A DNA stretch of 64,000 nucleotides from an uncultured Lachnospiraceae bacterium. GTDB taxonomy: Bacteria > Bacillota > Clostridia > Lachnospirales > Lachnospiraceae. The stretch is from assembly GCA_947053345.1 (NCBI GenBank), contig CAMRSM010000006.1, positions 19,370 to 83,369 on the forward strand, written 5' to 3'. Within the stretch, counting starts at the first letter, position 1. Each line of letters starts with the position of its first letter. Position numbers and translations under genes: made by a program. Under the pieces are notes generated by a model. The model worked only from the letters and a program-made list of their open reading frames with translations, had not been told where the DNA came from and did no database searches. Shown here piece by piece: positions 1 to 10,555 of the stretch.

Positions 1-1424
1 TCTGTCTCAAGCCTGTGCTCCATTTCCGTAAGCAGTGCGATCTTATCAATAAACCAGAGGTCGATCTGCGTGATCGCGTGGATTTCTTCCGGGGTGATCC
101 CGCGCCGCAGCGCTTCCGCAATCACAAAAATCCGCCGGTCATCTATGCGGTGCAGTTTCTCCAGGATATCCTCGTCCGAATCCCCGCCAAAATCGCCGCT
201 CCTCATACTGTAGATATTCTGCTCCAGCGAACGCACGGCTTTCATCAGCGCACCCTCAAACGTCGGGCATATACTCATGACCTCCCCTGTCGCTTTCATC
301 TGCGTGGTAAGCGTGCGCTTCGCCATAATAAATTTGTCAAACGGCCATTTCGGGATTTTGACCACGCAGTAATCAAGCGCCGGCTCAAAGCTCGCCACGG
401 TCTTTTGCGTGACCGCGTTTGGGATCTCGTCCAGCGTGTAGCCAAGCGCGATCTTCGCCGCAACCTTCGCAATCGGGTAGCCCGTCGCCTTCGAGGCAAG
501 CGCCGACGAGCGGGAAACACGCGGGTTGACCTCGATCACGCAGTATTCAAAGCTGTCCGGCTTTAACGCATACTGCACGTTGCAGCCGCCCGTGATCCCA
601 AGTTCCGCGATGATATGGAGCGCCGAGGTGCGCAGCATCTGGTATTCCTTGTCGGAGAGCGTCTGGGACGGCGCGACCACGATGCTGTCCCCGGTATGCA
701 CGCCGACCGGGTCAAGGTTCTCCATATTGCACACCGTAATGCAGTTTCCCGCTTCGTCGCGCATTACCTCGTACTCGATTTCCTTCCAGCCAGCAATGCA
801 GCGCTCGATCAGGCATTGCCCGACACGGCTTAAGCGCAGGCCGTTCGCGCAGATACCCTGAAGCTCCTCCTCCGTCTGCGCGATGCCGCCGCCGGAGCCG
901 CCGAGTGTGTAAGCCGGACGGATCACCACCGGGTAGCCGATCAAGCCCGCAAATTCCACCGCATCCTCCACGGTTTCCACAACCTTGCTCGGTGCGCAGG
1001 GCTCGCCGATTTTTTCCATTGTGTTCTTGAACTCCAGACGGTCTTCCGCCTTTTTGATCGTGAGCGGGGTTGTGCCGATCAGCATTGTCCCGGTTTCGGC
1101 AAGGAAACCGCTCTCCGCAAGCTCCATTGCAATATTCAGCGCCGCCTGCCCGCCGAGCGTCGGCAGCACGCTGTCCGGCTTTTCCTTTAAAATTATCTGC
1201 TTTACGACATCGACGGTCAGCGGTTCGATATAGACCATGTCCGCGATATCCTTGTCGGTCATAATGGTTGCCGGGTTGGAGTTTACCAGGACGACTGTGA
1301 TACCCTCCTCCTTTAAGGAGCGGCACGCCTGCGTCCCGGCATAGTCAAATTCCGCCGCCTGACCGATCACGATCGGCCCCGAACCAATCACCAGCACTTT
1401 TTTTATTTCGTTGTTCTTCGGCAT
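1..1424 (-). CDS. carB: carbamoyl-phosphate synthase large subunit (partial, C-terminus off the window)
   Basis: Ammonia-transferring subunit that makes carbamoyl phosphate for pyrimidines and arginine. About 474 N-terminal residues are present and the rest lies beyond base 1. The start reads [21 protein letters not shown], the nucleotide-binding opening of CarB, followed by an ATP-grasp region containing [12 protein letters not shown] and the metal-site stretch [20 protein letters not shown]. The ATG shares one base (1424) with the carA stop codon, so the two are translationally coupled, as is usual for a heterodimer that passes ammonia through an internal tunnel. Family identity is very secure; it is incomplete only because of the window edge. 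Confidence 0.97.
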   Translation of the reverse strand, partial: MPKNNEIKKVLVIGSGPIVIGQAAEFDYAGTQACRSLKEEGITVVLVNSNPATIMTDKDIADMVYIEPLTVDVVKQIILKEKPDSVLPTLGGQAALNIAMELAESGFLAETGTMLIGTTPLTIKKAEDRLEFKNTMEKIGEPCAPSKVVETVEDAVEFAGLIGYPVVIRPAYTLGGSGGGIAQTEEELQGICANGLRLSRVGQCLIERCIAGWKEIEYEVMRDEAGNCITVCNMENLDPVGVHTGDSIVVAPSQTLSDKEYQMLRTSALHIIAELGITGGCNVQYALKPDSFEYCVIEVNPRVSRSSALASKATGYPIAKVAAKIALGYTLDEIPNAVTQKTVASFEPALDYCVVKIPKWPFDKFIMAKRTLTTQMKATGEVMSICPTFEGALMKAVRSLEQNIYSMRSGDFGGDSDEDILEKLHRIDDRRIFVIAEALRRGITPEEIHAITQIDLWFIDKIALLTEMEHRLET

Positions 1425-2686
1425 TACGCATCCACCTCCATCATCCGGATAAACTCGTCAAACAAAAACTCCGTGTCCGCAGGCCCTGCACATGCCTCCG
1501 GGTGGAACTGCACGGTAAAGATTTTTTTGCCCCGGTAGGAAAGCCCCTCCACCGACCTGTCGTTTGCATTGATAAAGCGCACTTGCGCCGCCGCACTGTC
1601 AACAGATTCTTCCACCACGACATAGCCGTGGTTCTGCGAGGACAGATACACCCTGCCGGTCTTTAAATCCTTGACCGGATGGTTTGCGCCGCGGTGCCCG
1701 TATTTCATCTTTTTCGTTTGAAAGCCGTTCGCGAGTGCTGTCAGCTGATGCCCGAGACAGATCGCAAAGATCGGCGTGCCGCTGTCACAGAGCTTTTTTA
1801 CTTCCTTTATGATATCCACGCATTCCGCCGGGTCGCCGGGACCGTTGGAGAGCATGATCCCGTCATAGCCCCCTGCCAGAATCTCCTCCGCGGATGTATC
1901 CGCCGGATAGACCGTCACCTCGCAGCCGTGTTTTTGCAGACAATGCTGCATATTCTTCTTTGTCCCGAAGTCCATCATCGCCACGCGGTAACGCTTCCCC
2001 GCCTTCCCCGGACAGGCGGCAGCGGCGTTTAATTTTTCGATTCCCGCGCTTTTCTGCACGGAGTACATTGCAATCTCGCCGAGGCTGACCCCCGCCTGCT
2101 TCGCGTTCTCAATCGCCGCGCGCATGCTTCTGCCCGCCATATAGGTCATGCACGCCTCCTCGTAATCCGTCGGCACAAAATCCTCCACACCCATCGTGTA
2201 CTTTTCTTTGCAGGATACCCTGGCCACAACACCGGATACACGGTACTCCTTTATGCGCGAAACCACTTCCTCCAGATTCGGATACTCCTCTGTCGTGATC
2301 ATGCCGTTCATCGTGCCGCTCCCGCGCAGGATTTTCGTCAAAGCCCTCGTGTCAATCCCCGCGATGCCCGGTATGCCGTTTTCCTTAAGAAATGCGTCAA
2401 GGCTCATCCCGCTGCGGAAATTGCTCGGAACCCTGGCAAGCTCCCGCACGATCAGCGCGTCCGGCCATGGTCTCTCCGACTCCATATCTTTCGGGCATAC
2501 GCCGTAATTGCCGATCAGCGGATAGGTCATGGCAACGGCCTGTCCTGCGTAGGAAGGATCGGTCAGTATTTCCAGATATCCGGTCATCGAGGTGTTGAAC
2601 ACAATCTCGCTTATAATTTCCTTTTCGGCTCCGATGGCAGTGCCGGGAAAAACATGGCCGTCCTCCAGTATCAGATATGCTTTCAT
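1424..2686 (-). CDS. carA: carbamoyl-phosphate synthase small (glutaminase) subunit with an extra linker
   Basis: Hydrolyses glutamine and passes ammonia to CarB. The start [10 protein letters not shown] is chosen because AAGGAGGTGTGT lies just upstream; an in-frame upstream extension has no such site. The N-terminal CPSase domain spans about residues 1-160 and the class I glutamine amidotransferase domain about 234-420. The catalytic triad is visible as Cys310 (FAICLGHQL), His395 and Glu397 (VQFHPEA). At 420 aa it is longer than most homologues (about 350-380) because roughly 66 residues (about 166-231) sit between the two domains. That insert looks helical and is not part of the canonical enzyme. 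Operon order is carA-carB. Confidence 0.96.
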   Translation of the reverse strand: MKAYLILEDGHVFPGTAIGAEKEIISEIVFNTSMTGYLEILTDPSYAGQAVAMTYPLIGNYGVCPKDMESERPWPDALIVRELARVPSNFRSGMSLDAFLKENGIPGIAGIDTRALTKILRGSGTMNGMITTEEYPNLEEVVSRIKEYRVSGVVARVSCKEKYTMGVEDFVPTDYEEACMTYMAGRSMRAAIENAKQAGVSLGEIAMYSVQKSAGIEKLNAAAACPGKAGKRYRVAMMDFGTKKNMQHCLQKHGCEVTVYPADTSAEEILAGGYDGIMLSNGPGDPAECVDIIKEVKKLCDSGTPIFAICLGHQLTALANGFQTKKMKYGHRGANHPVKDLKTGRVYLSSQNHGYVVVEESVDSAAAQVRFINANDRSVEGLSYRGKKIFTVQFHPEACAGPADTEFLFDEFIRMMEVDA

Positions 2687-2758
2687 ACACACCTCCTTCT
2701 GCGATTTGATCCCGTGATCTGTGCCGCCCGATTTTCCAAAAACTTCCAATCTCATTGC

Positions 2759-2830
2759 AAAAAAAATAAGACATAAAGCCTCATTGGCGGAGCAAATCCC
2801 ACTCCTTAAGGTTTACATCTTCGATGAGGC
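2759..2830 (-). promoter_or_regulatory. structured carA 5' leader, possible attenuator
   Basis: Read on the minus strand, 2830-2824 (GCCTCAT) pairs with 2784-2778 (ATGAGGC) around an inner GGAG/CTCC stem (2805-2802 with 2792-2789). The structure is followed by a U-rich stretch ending in eight Ts (2766-2759), all in the leader of carA about 70-140 nt before its start. It could be a transcription attenuator for pyrimidine or arginine control. No PyrR-binding consensus or known riboswitch core was recognised. The T-run is about 11 nt beyond the stem, so it is not a classic terminator. Confidence 0.4.
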
Positions 2831-2882
2831 CGGTTTGGTTTTTGAGAACCACCAAGCGGTAATCAATACTCAAATTGCTAAA

Positions 2883-2911
2883 ATGATATCACAACCTCCG
2901 ACAAAATACAA
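2883..2911 (-). promoter_or_regulatory. candidate carAB promoter
   Basis: Minus strand: -35 TTGTAT (2911-2906), 17-nt spacer, -10 TATCAT (2888-2883), with the extended context TTGTGATATCAT. This places the transcript start about 185 nt upstream of carA and puts the hairpin at 2778-2830 inside the leader. The remainder of the 355-nt gap between carA and the divergent gene at 3042 shows no gene. Confidence 0.45.
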
Positions 2912-3041
2912 GCAGATAATCCGGCTAAAAGAAAATTTATGCAAAATCGACAAAGCGCCCAAAAATTGGCTGCAGCTTTCCGGCAATCTTCCCGCCGCCC
3001 CGCATATACATGGAAAGAATGAATTTTTTATGAGGACAGCC

Positions 3042-4562
3042 ATGAGACGAACTCCCTTTTTACTGACACCGCGCAGGAGAGCATCCGAGGGCAGCAAGAT
3101 CAGTGCACAGCAGGAGACCGCGTTACCGGAAAGCTCAGGGGCAGCGCAGGACAGCACATCCGGTATGCAGGGTGCCATGCCCGCGCAGGACAACGCCGCA
3201 GGCACACAAGGCAATATCCCCCCGCAAAACAACGCACCCGGTATGCAGGACAGTACATCCACACCAAACAATACGGGATCGCAAAACAATACGTCCGCCG
3301 CAGAAGGGGATGAAAACCGCAGCCCAAGCGATTCCACCGGGCAGCTGCGCATTTCCGTACAGGGATCGGCAGGAAACCGACCAATTGCAAATGCAAGCAT
3401 CGAAATCTCCTACACCGGGGAGCCGGACAGCGTCGTCCAGACAATCACAACGGACGGCACGGGGCTGACCCCAACCATCAGCCTCCCGACCCCGCCGCTT
3501 GCCTACAGCCTGGAACCACTTGCCAACCAACCATACTCGGAATACACCTTTTACATTACGGCGGACGGATATGAACCAATCCTCATCAACGGGGCAGAGC
3601 TGCTCCCGGATGTCACCGCCATCCAGAATGTCCTGCTCGACCCGATCGCCGCGAGCGAGCCGAACAGTGCCGAGGTATTCGTGATCGGGCCGCATACACT
3701 CTACGGTGAATACCCGCCGAAGATCATCGAGCCGGAAATCCAGCCGACCTTCGAAACCGGCGAGATTGTTTTAAGCCGCGTCGTGATCCCGGAATTTGTG
3801 GTCGTACACGACGGCCCTCCTTCGGATGCCTCCGCGCCAAACTATTATGTGCCGTACCGCGATTACATTAAAAATGTGGCATCGAGCGAAATCTACGCGA
3901 CCTGGCCGGAGGCGGCGATCTACGCGAACATCCTCGCTATACAGTCCTTTACCCTAAACCGCGTGTACACGGAATTTTACCGCAACAAGGGCTATAACTT
4001 CACCATTACCTCCTCCACGGCATACGACCACAAATGGATCAACGAGCGCAATATCTATGATACCATCAGCGCGGCGGTGGACAGTATTTTCAACAATTAC
4101 CTCTCCCGCCCGAATGTGCGCCAGCCAATCCTGACACAATACTGCGACGGCAAACGCGTCACCTGCCCGAACCTGATGTCCCAGTGGGGCTCGAAATCCC
4201 TCGCCGACCAGGGCTACACTGCCATCCAGATTTTGCGCTACTTCTACGGGCCGTCCATCTACATCAACACATCCGAAGAAATCTCGGGCATTCCGTCCTC
4301 CTATCCGGGCGAACCGCTCACCGTCGGTTCCAGGGGGAGTAAAGTGCGCCAAATGCAGGAACAGCTCGACGCAATCGCGGATGTTTATTACTCCATCCCA
4401 AACATTACCGCGGACGGTATTTTCGGGCCGCGCACAAGGGATGCCGTCATCGCTTTCCAAAAGCAATTTGACCTTCCGCAGTCCGGTATCGTCGATTTTC
4501 CTACGTGGTATAAAATTTCGCAGATTTACGTCGCGATCTCGCGCATTGCAGAGTATTCTTAA
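3042..4562 (+). CDS. SpoIID-like domain protein with C-terminal peptidoglycan-binding domain
   Basis: 506-aa protein. After a short basic start comes a Gln/Asn/Ser/Gly-rich low-complexity stretch (about residues 25-105). Next is a beta-rich region resembling a carboxypeptidase-regulatory fold (about 110-200). Then comes a segment like the SpoIID/LytB family, with YRDYIKNVASSEIYATWP, ANILAIQSFTLNRVY, TQYCDG and SQWGSKSLADQGY. A peptidoglycan-binding type 1 domain (about 421-500, TADGIFGPRTRDAVIAFQK) ends the protein. ATG 3042 is preceded by GAGGA at 5 nt; ATG 3030 is a near alternative. Neither start gives a signal peptide, which is odd for a wall-directed protein. A role in spore wall or cortex metabolism is inference. 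It is divergent from carA. Confidence 0.7.
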   Translation: MRRTPFLLTPRRRASEGSKISAQQETALPESSGAAQDSTSGMQGAMPAQDNAAGTQGNIPPQNNAPGMQDSTSTPNNTGSQNNTSAAEGDENRSPSDSTGQLRISVQGSAGNRPIANASIEISYTGEPDSVVQTITTDGTGLTPTISLPTPPLAYSLEPLANQPYSEYTFYITADGYEPILINGAELLPDVTAIQNVLLDPIAASEPNSAEVFVIGPHTLYGEYPPKIIEPEIQPTFETGEIVLSRVVIPEFVVVHDGPPSDASAPNYYVPYRDYIKNVASSEIYATWPEAAIYANILAIQSFTLNRVYTEFYRNKGYNFTITSSTAYDHKWINERNIYDTISAAVDSIFNNYLSRPNVRQPILTQYCDGKRVTCPNLMSQWGSKSLADQGYTAIQILRYFYGPSIYINTSEEISGIPSSYPGEPLTVGSRGSKVRQMQEQLDAIADVYYSIPNITADGIFGPRTRDAVIAFQKQFDLPQSGIVDFPTWYKISQIYVAISRIAEYS

Positions 4563-4680
4563 ACGGTGCCGGACAGCACCAACAGGAAATTATCCGGTTT
4601 CCACGCGCAAAACCCAAAATTGCCGGATACAATGACCCCACCGTAAAATTTGAATCCCCCCATATGCCAAACCCGGAAAA

Positions 4681-4720
4681 AAAGAGTGCGTATCGCCCTT
4701 AACGATACACACTCTTTTCT
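4681..4720. terminator. bidirectional terminator hairpin
   Basis: AAAGAGTGCGTATCG (4681-4695) pairs with 4703-4717 across a 7-nt loop with one mismatch. It is flanked by A-runs on the left and TTTTCTT on the right. It lies between the convergent gene ends at 4562 and 4753, so it can serve both. Confidence 0.8.
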
Positions 4721-4752
4721 TGCGTTTCTCCCCTTTTTCCTCCAGCCGGGTC

Positions 4753-5400
4753 TCATACCGTCTTTTCCGGGTATGCATACTTCTGGCACCACGGAATCAG
4801 CGCTCCACCAATCCCGTTGCCGATGAGCACAACAAGCAGGAATACATATGTTTTTAACTGAAAATTCACCGACAGCGGCGCAAGCGCAAAATATACCATG
4901 TCCGCGATACTATGTTCAAAGCCCGCCATAATGAAGGTCGGAATGCCAATCAGGATCGCAACATATTTCGCGGCGCTCCCAAGATTTTTTTTGTAGGCAT
5001 CGACCGCGATGAACATCAGAAGCCCGCAGCAGACAGCAAGCAAAAATATCATCAGCAGATTCTGCTCTAATTTCGCCGTACAGACCTTGCCCGCTTTCTC
5101 CCGCAGGGCTGCACGTCCCGCGCCAAACGCCAGCCCATAAAGCATCGTACCGGCATAATTCCCAAGGACAACCGTGCCGAGGAAAGCAAGCTTTTGCGCC
5201 CACTTCCCACCGTTTACCAAAGTATAGCCCACCTTTCCGGTATAGAGGTTAAACCCAAACTCGCAGATCGTGATCAGCCCGATTGTAAACAAAAATGCCC
5301 CCACGACATTGTTCTCGCAGGAGAGATAAACCGTCCCCCCGATCCCGATCATAAACCCCGACAATACCGCTTTCACAAAATCCTGAAATACCTTCCTCAT
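4753..5400 (-). CDS. formate/nitrite transporter (FNT) family channel
   Basis: 215-aa polytopic membrane protein of the FocA/NirC family, which forms pentameric channels for small monovalent anions such as formate, nitrite or hydrosulfide. Six hydrophobic segments are visible. Family marks are GFMIGIGGTVYLS near the N-terminus, GFEHSIADMVYF with the central channel histidine, and IGNGIGGALIP near the end. It is shorter than FocA (about 280 aa) but fits the compact clostridial group. The start lies 4 nt after the mutY stop and its ribosome site (AAAGGAA) lies inside mutY, suggesting cotranscription. The substrate cannot be told from sequence. Confidence 0.88.
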   Translation of the reverse strand: MRKVFQDFVKAVLSGFMIGIGGTVYLSCENNVVGAFLFTIGLITICEFGFNLYTGKVGYTLVNGGKWAQKLAFLGTVVLGNYAGTMLYGLAFGAGRAALREKAGKVCTAKLEQNLLMIFLLAVCCGLLMFIAVDAYKKNLGSAAKYVAILIGIPTFIMAGFEHSIADMVYFALAPLSVNFQLKTYVFLLVVLIGNGIGGALIPWCQKYAYPEKTV

Positions 5401-5404
5401 CTTA

Positions 5405-6607
5405 TCAACCGTTCCTTTCTAAGCCCCGCACAGTCTGCGCTTTTTCGCGCGATGCGAGCAGCTTCTCCATTGCTTTCCGGTACGCCTCAAAAGCCGACGG
5501 AATGGAATAGTCCGCCCTAAGCCTCTCCCAGCCCACCGGGATGCAGCCCGCCGGAAAACCATCCACTATTATATCATAAAATTCCGCGTTTTCAAAGCAT
5601 ATTTTAGCAAACGATGGCGAAAGCTCCCGCATCCGCACATAGTAGCCCTGCATATGCCACTCGATATGGGAAAATACATGCTTTGCCTCCCCAAGCGGCA
5701 AAACAGTTCCCGCCGCGTCATCCTTTAACCCAAATAGTTTTCTTACTTCCTCTTCCCCTTTCTTCCCGCAAACCGCCGGGTATTCCCACATTCCCGCAAG
5801 CAGGCCGCGCGCGGGGCGTTTGCGCACAAGGAAACCGTCTCCCGTCTCAACCAAGAGCACCGTGTGCTCCTCAATGCGGCGCGGCTTTTTCTTCGCCTTT
5901 ACCGGAAGATTCTCCCATGTACCCTCACGGCACGCCACACACAAGTCACGCACCGGGCACTGTGCGCACAGCGGCTTTCCGTTCGGCAAACAGACCGTTG
6001 CGCCCAGTTCCATCAGGGCTTGGTTGAACGCTCCGGGGAATTCCTTTGGCATCACGTCCTCCAGCCGTCTTGCCAGATCGCGGCGCACACTCTCTTTCCC
6101 CACATCCGACGCGTCCCCCAAGAGTCTTGCCATCACGCGCAGCACATTCCCGTCCACCGCCGCTGCCACCTGCCCATAGGCGATTGAAGCAATCGCGCCT
6201 GCAGTGTATGCCCCGATCCCGGGCAAGCAAAGAAGCTCCTCTTTCCTGCGCGGCAGCCTCCCACCGTATTTCTCCATCACAACGCACGCAGCCGCCTTTA
6301 AGCTCCGCACACGGCTATAGTAACCAAGCCCCTCCCAGAGCTTTAACAGCCTCTCTTCCTCCGCCTCCGCCAGCGCCGCAATATCGGGCAATTCCTCGAT
6401 AAATCGCGCAAAGTATCCCTTGACCGCCTCCACGCGCGTCTGCTGCAGCATAATCTCGGATACCCAGACATAATATGGCTTTGGGTCCTCCCGCCACGGC
6501 AGCCTTCTCGCATTTTCGGCATACCAGTCGAGCAGCGGGGCAACCATAAGCCGCTCCGTACATTTTTTTTCATCCTGATTTTCCACAATTCTTCCCTCCA
6601 CCGACAT
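5405..6607 (-). CDS. mutY: A/G-specific adenine glycosylase
   Basis: Removes adenine mispaired with 8-oxoguanine in base-excision repair. About 400 aa. The glycosylase domain carries VSEIMLQQTRVEAV with the catalytic Glu, the helix-hairpin-helix LPGIGAYTAGAIAS, and AAVDGNVLRV with the catalytic Asp. The iron-sulfur loop is CLPNGKPLCAQCPVRDLC, with seven rather than six residues between the first two cysteines. A NUDIX-like C-terminal domain follows (about residues 240-370). ATG 6607 (CAGGA upstream) is used; ATG 6547 (MVAPLLDWYAEN) has an equally good GGAG at 6 nt and may be the true start. Confidence 0.94.
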   Translation of the reverse strand: MSVEGRIVENQDEKKCTERLMVAPLLDWYAENARRLPWREDPKPYYVWVSEIMLQQTRVEAVKGYFARFIEELPDIAALAEAEEERLLKLWEGLGYYSRVRSLKAAACVVMEKYGGRLPRRKEELLCLPGIGAYTAGAIASIAYGQVAAAVDGNVLRVMARLLGDASDVGKESVRRDLARRLEDVMPKEFPGAFNQALMELGATVCLPNGKPLCAQCPVRDLCVACREGTWENLPVKAKKKPRRIEEHTVLLVETGDGFLVRKRPARGLLAGMWEYPAVCGKKGEEEVRKLFGLKDDAAGTVLPLGEAKHVFSHIEWHMQGYYVRMRELSPSFAKICFENAEFYDIIVDGFPAGCIPVGWERLRADYSIPSAFEAYRKAMEKLLASREKAQTVRGLERNG

Positions 6608-6708
6608 TATAAAAAATTCCTGTAAAAATAGCAAGGAAAACACTTGCGTTTTCCCTGAATTATGTTGTATATTTATCTTAGAAATTATTTTTGTCGGGAG
6701 GTGTCGTA

Positions 6709-7767
6709 ATGCATATGAAAAAACTACATATTCTTCCAAGCCTTATGTCAGTTTTTGCCCTTACATCGCTGGTGCTTACGGCCTCCTGCGGCAATGCGCC
6801 CGCCACGGGAAATGAAGTTACCGTGACTCCGGCGGTCACCGCAGCGCTGTCCCCGGGTGCAGATAGTTCCGATGAACCCCCGCCTCCGAGCGCCACGCCA
6901 TCCCCTTCGGCAACCCCGCCTCCTGCGGCCGGGATCTTTACGCCGGAGTCAGCAGCCTTAGAGGTCCGTGGATTCCTTGATTCGGGGCATTACGAAGTTT
7001 CCCTTGTCTCCGACGATCTAAGCATTGATTCGGAGGATTATTACACCTTTCTCATTTCCTTAAAGGGAAGTGCGATCGAGCCCCTTGTTTTGGTAAACAA
7101 AAAGGACGGCAGCCTGAAATGCATCCTGGCGGACAATACCGTACAGGATATCACGGCTCACCCGCTCTACCATGATGCGGGCAGCGCCGTTATCTCTTGG
7201 AACGGAACCTACACCGTCATGGGGGAGGACGGTACGCTGCGCAGCTATATCATGATGGAACAGACGGACGACGGACATTTTGAATTTACCGCCTACTCTT
7301 ACCTCGCCCACGCGGTGGAGGAACTCTCCGGTGTTGCACAGATTTCCGGCGACGAGGCATCGTTTACCGGTGATACCGGAGCTGCGCTGAATTTCTCATG
7401 GTCAGGCTCAAACCTTGTCCTTGACCACAAGCACCCGACACAGCAAGCCAACCTGAGTGGGATCTACACCTACACGGAGGATCAGGATTCCAAAGTCGTC
7501 ACCGTCACCCCGCAGGAAGTGCTTGACCGTCTTTCCAGGCTGGACGCAGCACAGACCGGGCTGGCCGGGACGATGTCGGATTACCTGTATTACATGCCGG
7601 ACGATATCACGATCATGAATGACCGGCTCTGTTACAACGTGCTTGTATACTCCAACGAGGAAAACCGCCTGTATTATCAGGCACAGCTTTTTGTCACACT
7701 GGATGGGGGCACGGTATATTGCCAGGGTAAGACCTCCGACGACATCCAGATTTTCTCATTACAATAA
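6709..7767 (+). CDS. putative lipoprotein of unknown function
   Basis: 352 aa, not assigned to a family. The N-terminus has two lysines, a hydrophobic stretch and a lipobox-like LVLTASCG, so the mature protein should be anchored at about Cys25. A Pro/Ser/Thr-rich linker (EPPPPSATPSPSATPPPAA) leads to a mostly beta-rich C-terminal region without recognisable catalytic motifs. ATG 6709 follows GGGAGG at 9 nt. It probably shares a transcript with the small gene 30 nt downstream, since a strong terminator comes only after that gene. The function is not guessed. Confidence 0.75.
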   Translation: MHMKKLHILPSLMSVFALTSLVLTASCGNAPATGNEVTVTPAVTAALSPGADSSDEPPPPSATPSPSATPPPAAGIFTPESAALEVRGFLDSGHYEVSLVSDDLSIDSEDYYTFLISLKGSAIEPLVLVNKKDGSLKCILADNTVQDITAHPLYHDAGSAVISWNGTYTVMGEDGTLRSYIMMEQTDDGHFEFTAYSYLAHAVEELSGVAQISGDEASFTGDTGAALNFSWSGSNLVLDHKHPTQQANLSGIYTYTEDQDSKVVTVTPQEVLDRLSRLDAAQTGLAGTMSDYLYYMPDDITIMNDRLCYNVLVYSNEENRLYYQAQLFVTLDGGTVYCQGKTSDDIQIFSLQ

Positions 7768-7797
7768 TGCTGCTCCGGCAGCGGAAGGAAGGATATT

Positions 7798-8067
7798 ATG
7801 GCTGACACACCATCCGGGAATGCAAAGGGCTATACGCCGATACTCCCATATGATGTCACGGCACACGAGGATTTTTATATGTATGACCATGCTACCTATG
7901 TGCGGGATCTGTCATTGTTTGACAACAACGAGCGTATGATGAACCGCGGGAATGTAATCCACTTTTACAACTGCAAATTCGGGGAACCAAAAAAGATCGG
8001 CGGCGATGTCGTGGATTCCGAGATCACGTCGGAGGAGGAAGTGCATACAGAAGGGGAGGAAACCTGA
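7798..8067 (+). CDS. small hypothetical protein
   Basis: 89-aa protein with no recognised domain, signal peptide or membrane segment. It is rich in Asp, Asn and Tyr in the middle (EDFYMYDHATYVRDLSLFDN) and ends in an acidic tail of Glu and Thr. The ribosome site GGAAGGAAGG sits 5 nt before the ATG. It lies 30 nt after the lipoprotein gene and ends 10 nt before a very strong terminator, so the two appear to form one unit and may work together. Confidence 0.7.
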   Translation: MADTPSGNAKGYTPILPYDVTAHEDFYMYDHATYVRDLSLFDNNERMMNRGNVIHFYNCKFGEPKKIGGDVVDSEITSEEEVHTEGEET

Positions 8068-8077
8068 ACATTGCAGT

Positions 8078-8141
8078 CCTGCCGCTTACTGCCGGCATCC
8101 TTTCATAACGGGATGCCGGCAGTAAGCGGCAGGATTTTTTT
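8078..8141 (+). terminator. very strong intrinsic terminator
   Basis: A perfect 23-bp stem (8078-8100 with 8111-8133) with a 10-nt loop, followed by ATTTTTTT. It closes the lipoprotein/small-protein unit. The stem is unusually long for a terminator. Confidence 0.92.
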
Positions 8142-8257
8142 GGAAGTTTTTATACAAAAATTTATTCAAGCATTATCATGCACGCACTGGCAAACTTGCC
8201 GGGGCAGTTATGATGATAATAGGTGCAGCGTAAATCTTGTATTTGGAGGCAACTTAC

Positions 8258-8785
8258 ATGGCAGATTTTTTTTCAGAAACGGAAAGGTTAATTTTGCGAA
8301 GATACAGAGAAGATGATGTTCAGGATTTGTTTGAATATTTGTCCGACGAGGAGGTCGTGAAATATGAACCATATAAACCGCAGACCTTCGAAGAAACAAA
8401 AGAAAATCTTGAATGGCGTATTGGTATAGATGAGATGATCGCAGTTGAATTGAAAAATTCCCATAAAATGATTGGAAATGTATATATGGGTAAGCGTGAC
8501 TTTGAAGCACTGGAAATGGGATTTGTATTTAACAAAAATTATTGGGGGCATGGTTATGCTTCCGAAAGCTGCAAAGCCTTAATTCAACAGGCATTTTCCG
8601 GCGGCGTACACAGGATATACGCAGAATGTGACCCAAACAACAAGAGCTCATGGAAATTACTCGAAGCGTTAGGATTTCAGCGTGAAGCGCATTTCAGAAA
8701 AAATATATATTTCTGGAAAGACGAAACGGAAAAAGCGGTCTGGAAAGATACCTATGTATATGCCAAATTAAATGATAATACATAA
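8258..8785 (+). CDS. GNAT-family N-acetyltransferase, RimJ/RimL-like
   Basis: 175 aa, acetyl-CoA-dependent acetyltransferase of the type that modifies ribosomal proteins, amino groups or small amines. It opens with SETERLILRRYREDDVQDLF. The acetyl-CoA-binding region is seen as EMGFVFNKNYWGHGYASES, followed by NNKSSWKLLEALGFQRE. ATG 8258 has TTGGAGGC 8 nt upstream; an earlier in-frame TTG is less likely. The gene is clearly AT-richer than its neighbours, with many AGA, AAA and TTT codons, and is bracketed by strong terminators on both sides, which fits recent acquisition. The substrate is unknown. Confidence 0.9.
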   Translation: MADFFSETERLILRRYREDDVQDLFEYLSDEEVVKYEPYKPQTFEETKENLEWRIGIDEMIAVELKNSHKMIGNVYMGKRDFEALEMGFVFNKNYWGHGYASESCKALIQQAFSGGVHRIYAECDPNNKSSWKLLEALGFQREAHFRKNIYFWKDETEKAVWKDTYVYAKLNDNT

Positions 8786-8790
8786 ATAAA

Positions 8791-8828
8791 CGGGCAGGAA
8801 ACCGCCATAAACTGCGGTTCCTGCCCGT
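8791..8828. terminator. bidirectional terminator between acetyltransferase and enolase
   Basis: CGGGCAGGAAACCGC (8791-8805) pairs with GCGGTTCCTGCCCG (8814-8827), with AAATAAA on one side and TCCTTTATTT on the other. It serves the convergent genes ending at 8785 and 8855. Confidence 0.9.
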
Positions 8829-8854
8829 CCTTTATTTAACGGCATATCCTGTTT

Positions 8855-10555
<1,701 letters not shown>

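Noticed and set aside
2721..3041. N-terminal extension of the SpoIID-like protein from ATG 2721
   Set aside because: The extension would cover the carA leader and promoter, has no protein-like pattern and no ribosome site. A GAGGA site supports ATG 3042.
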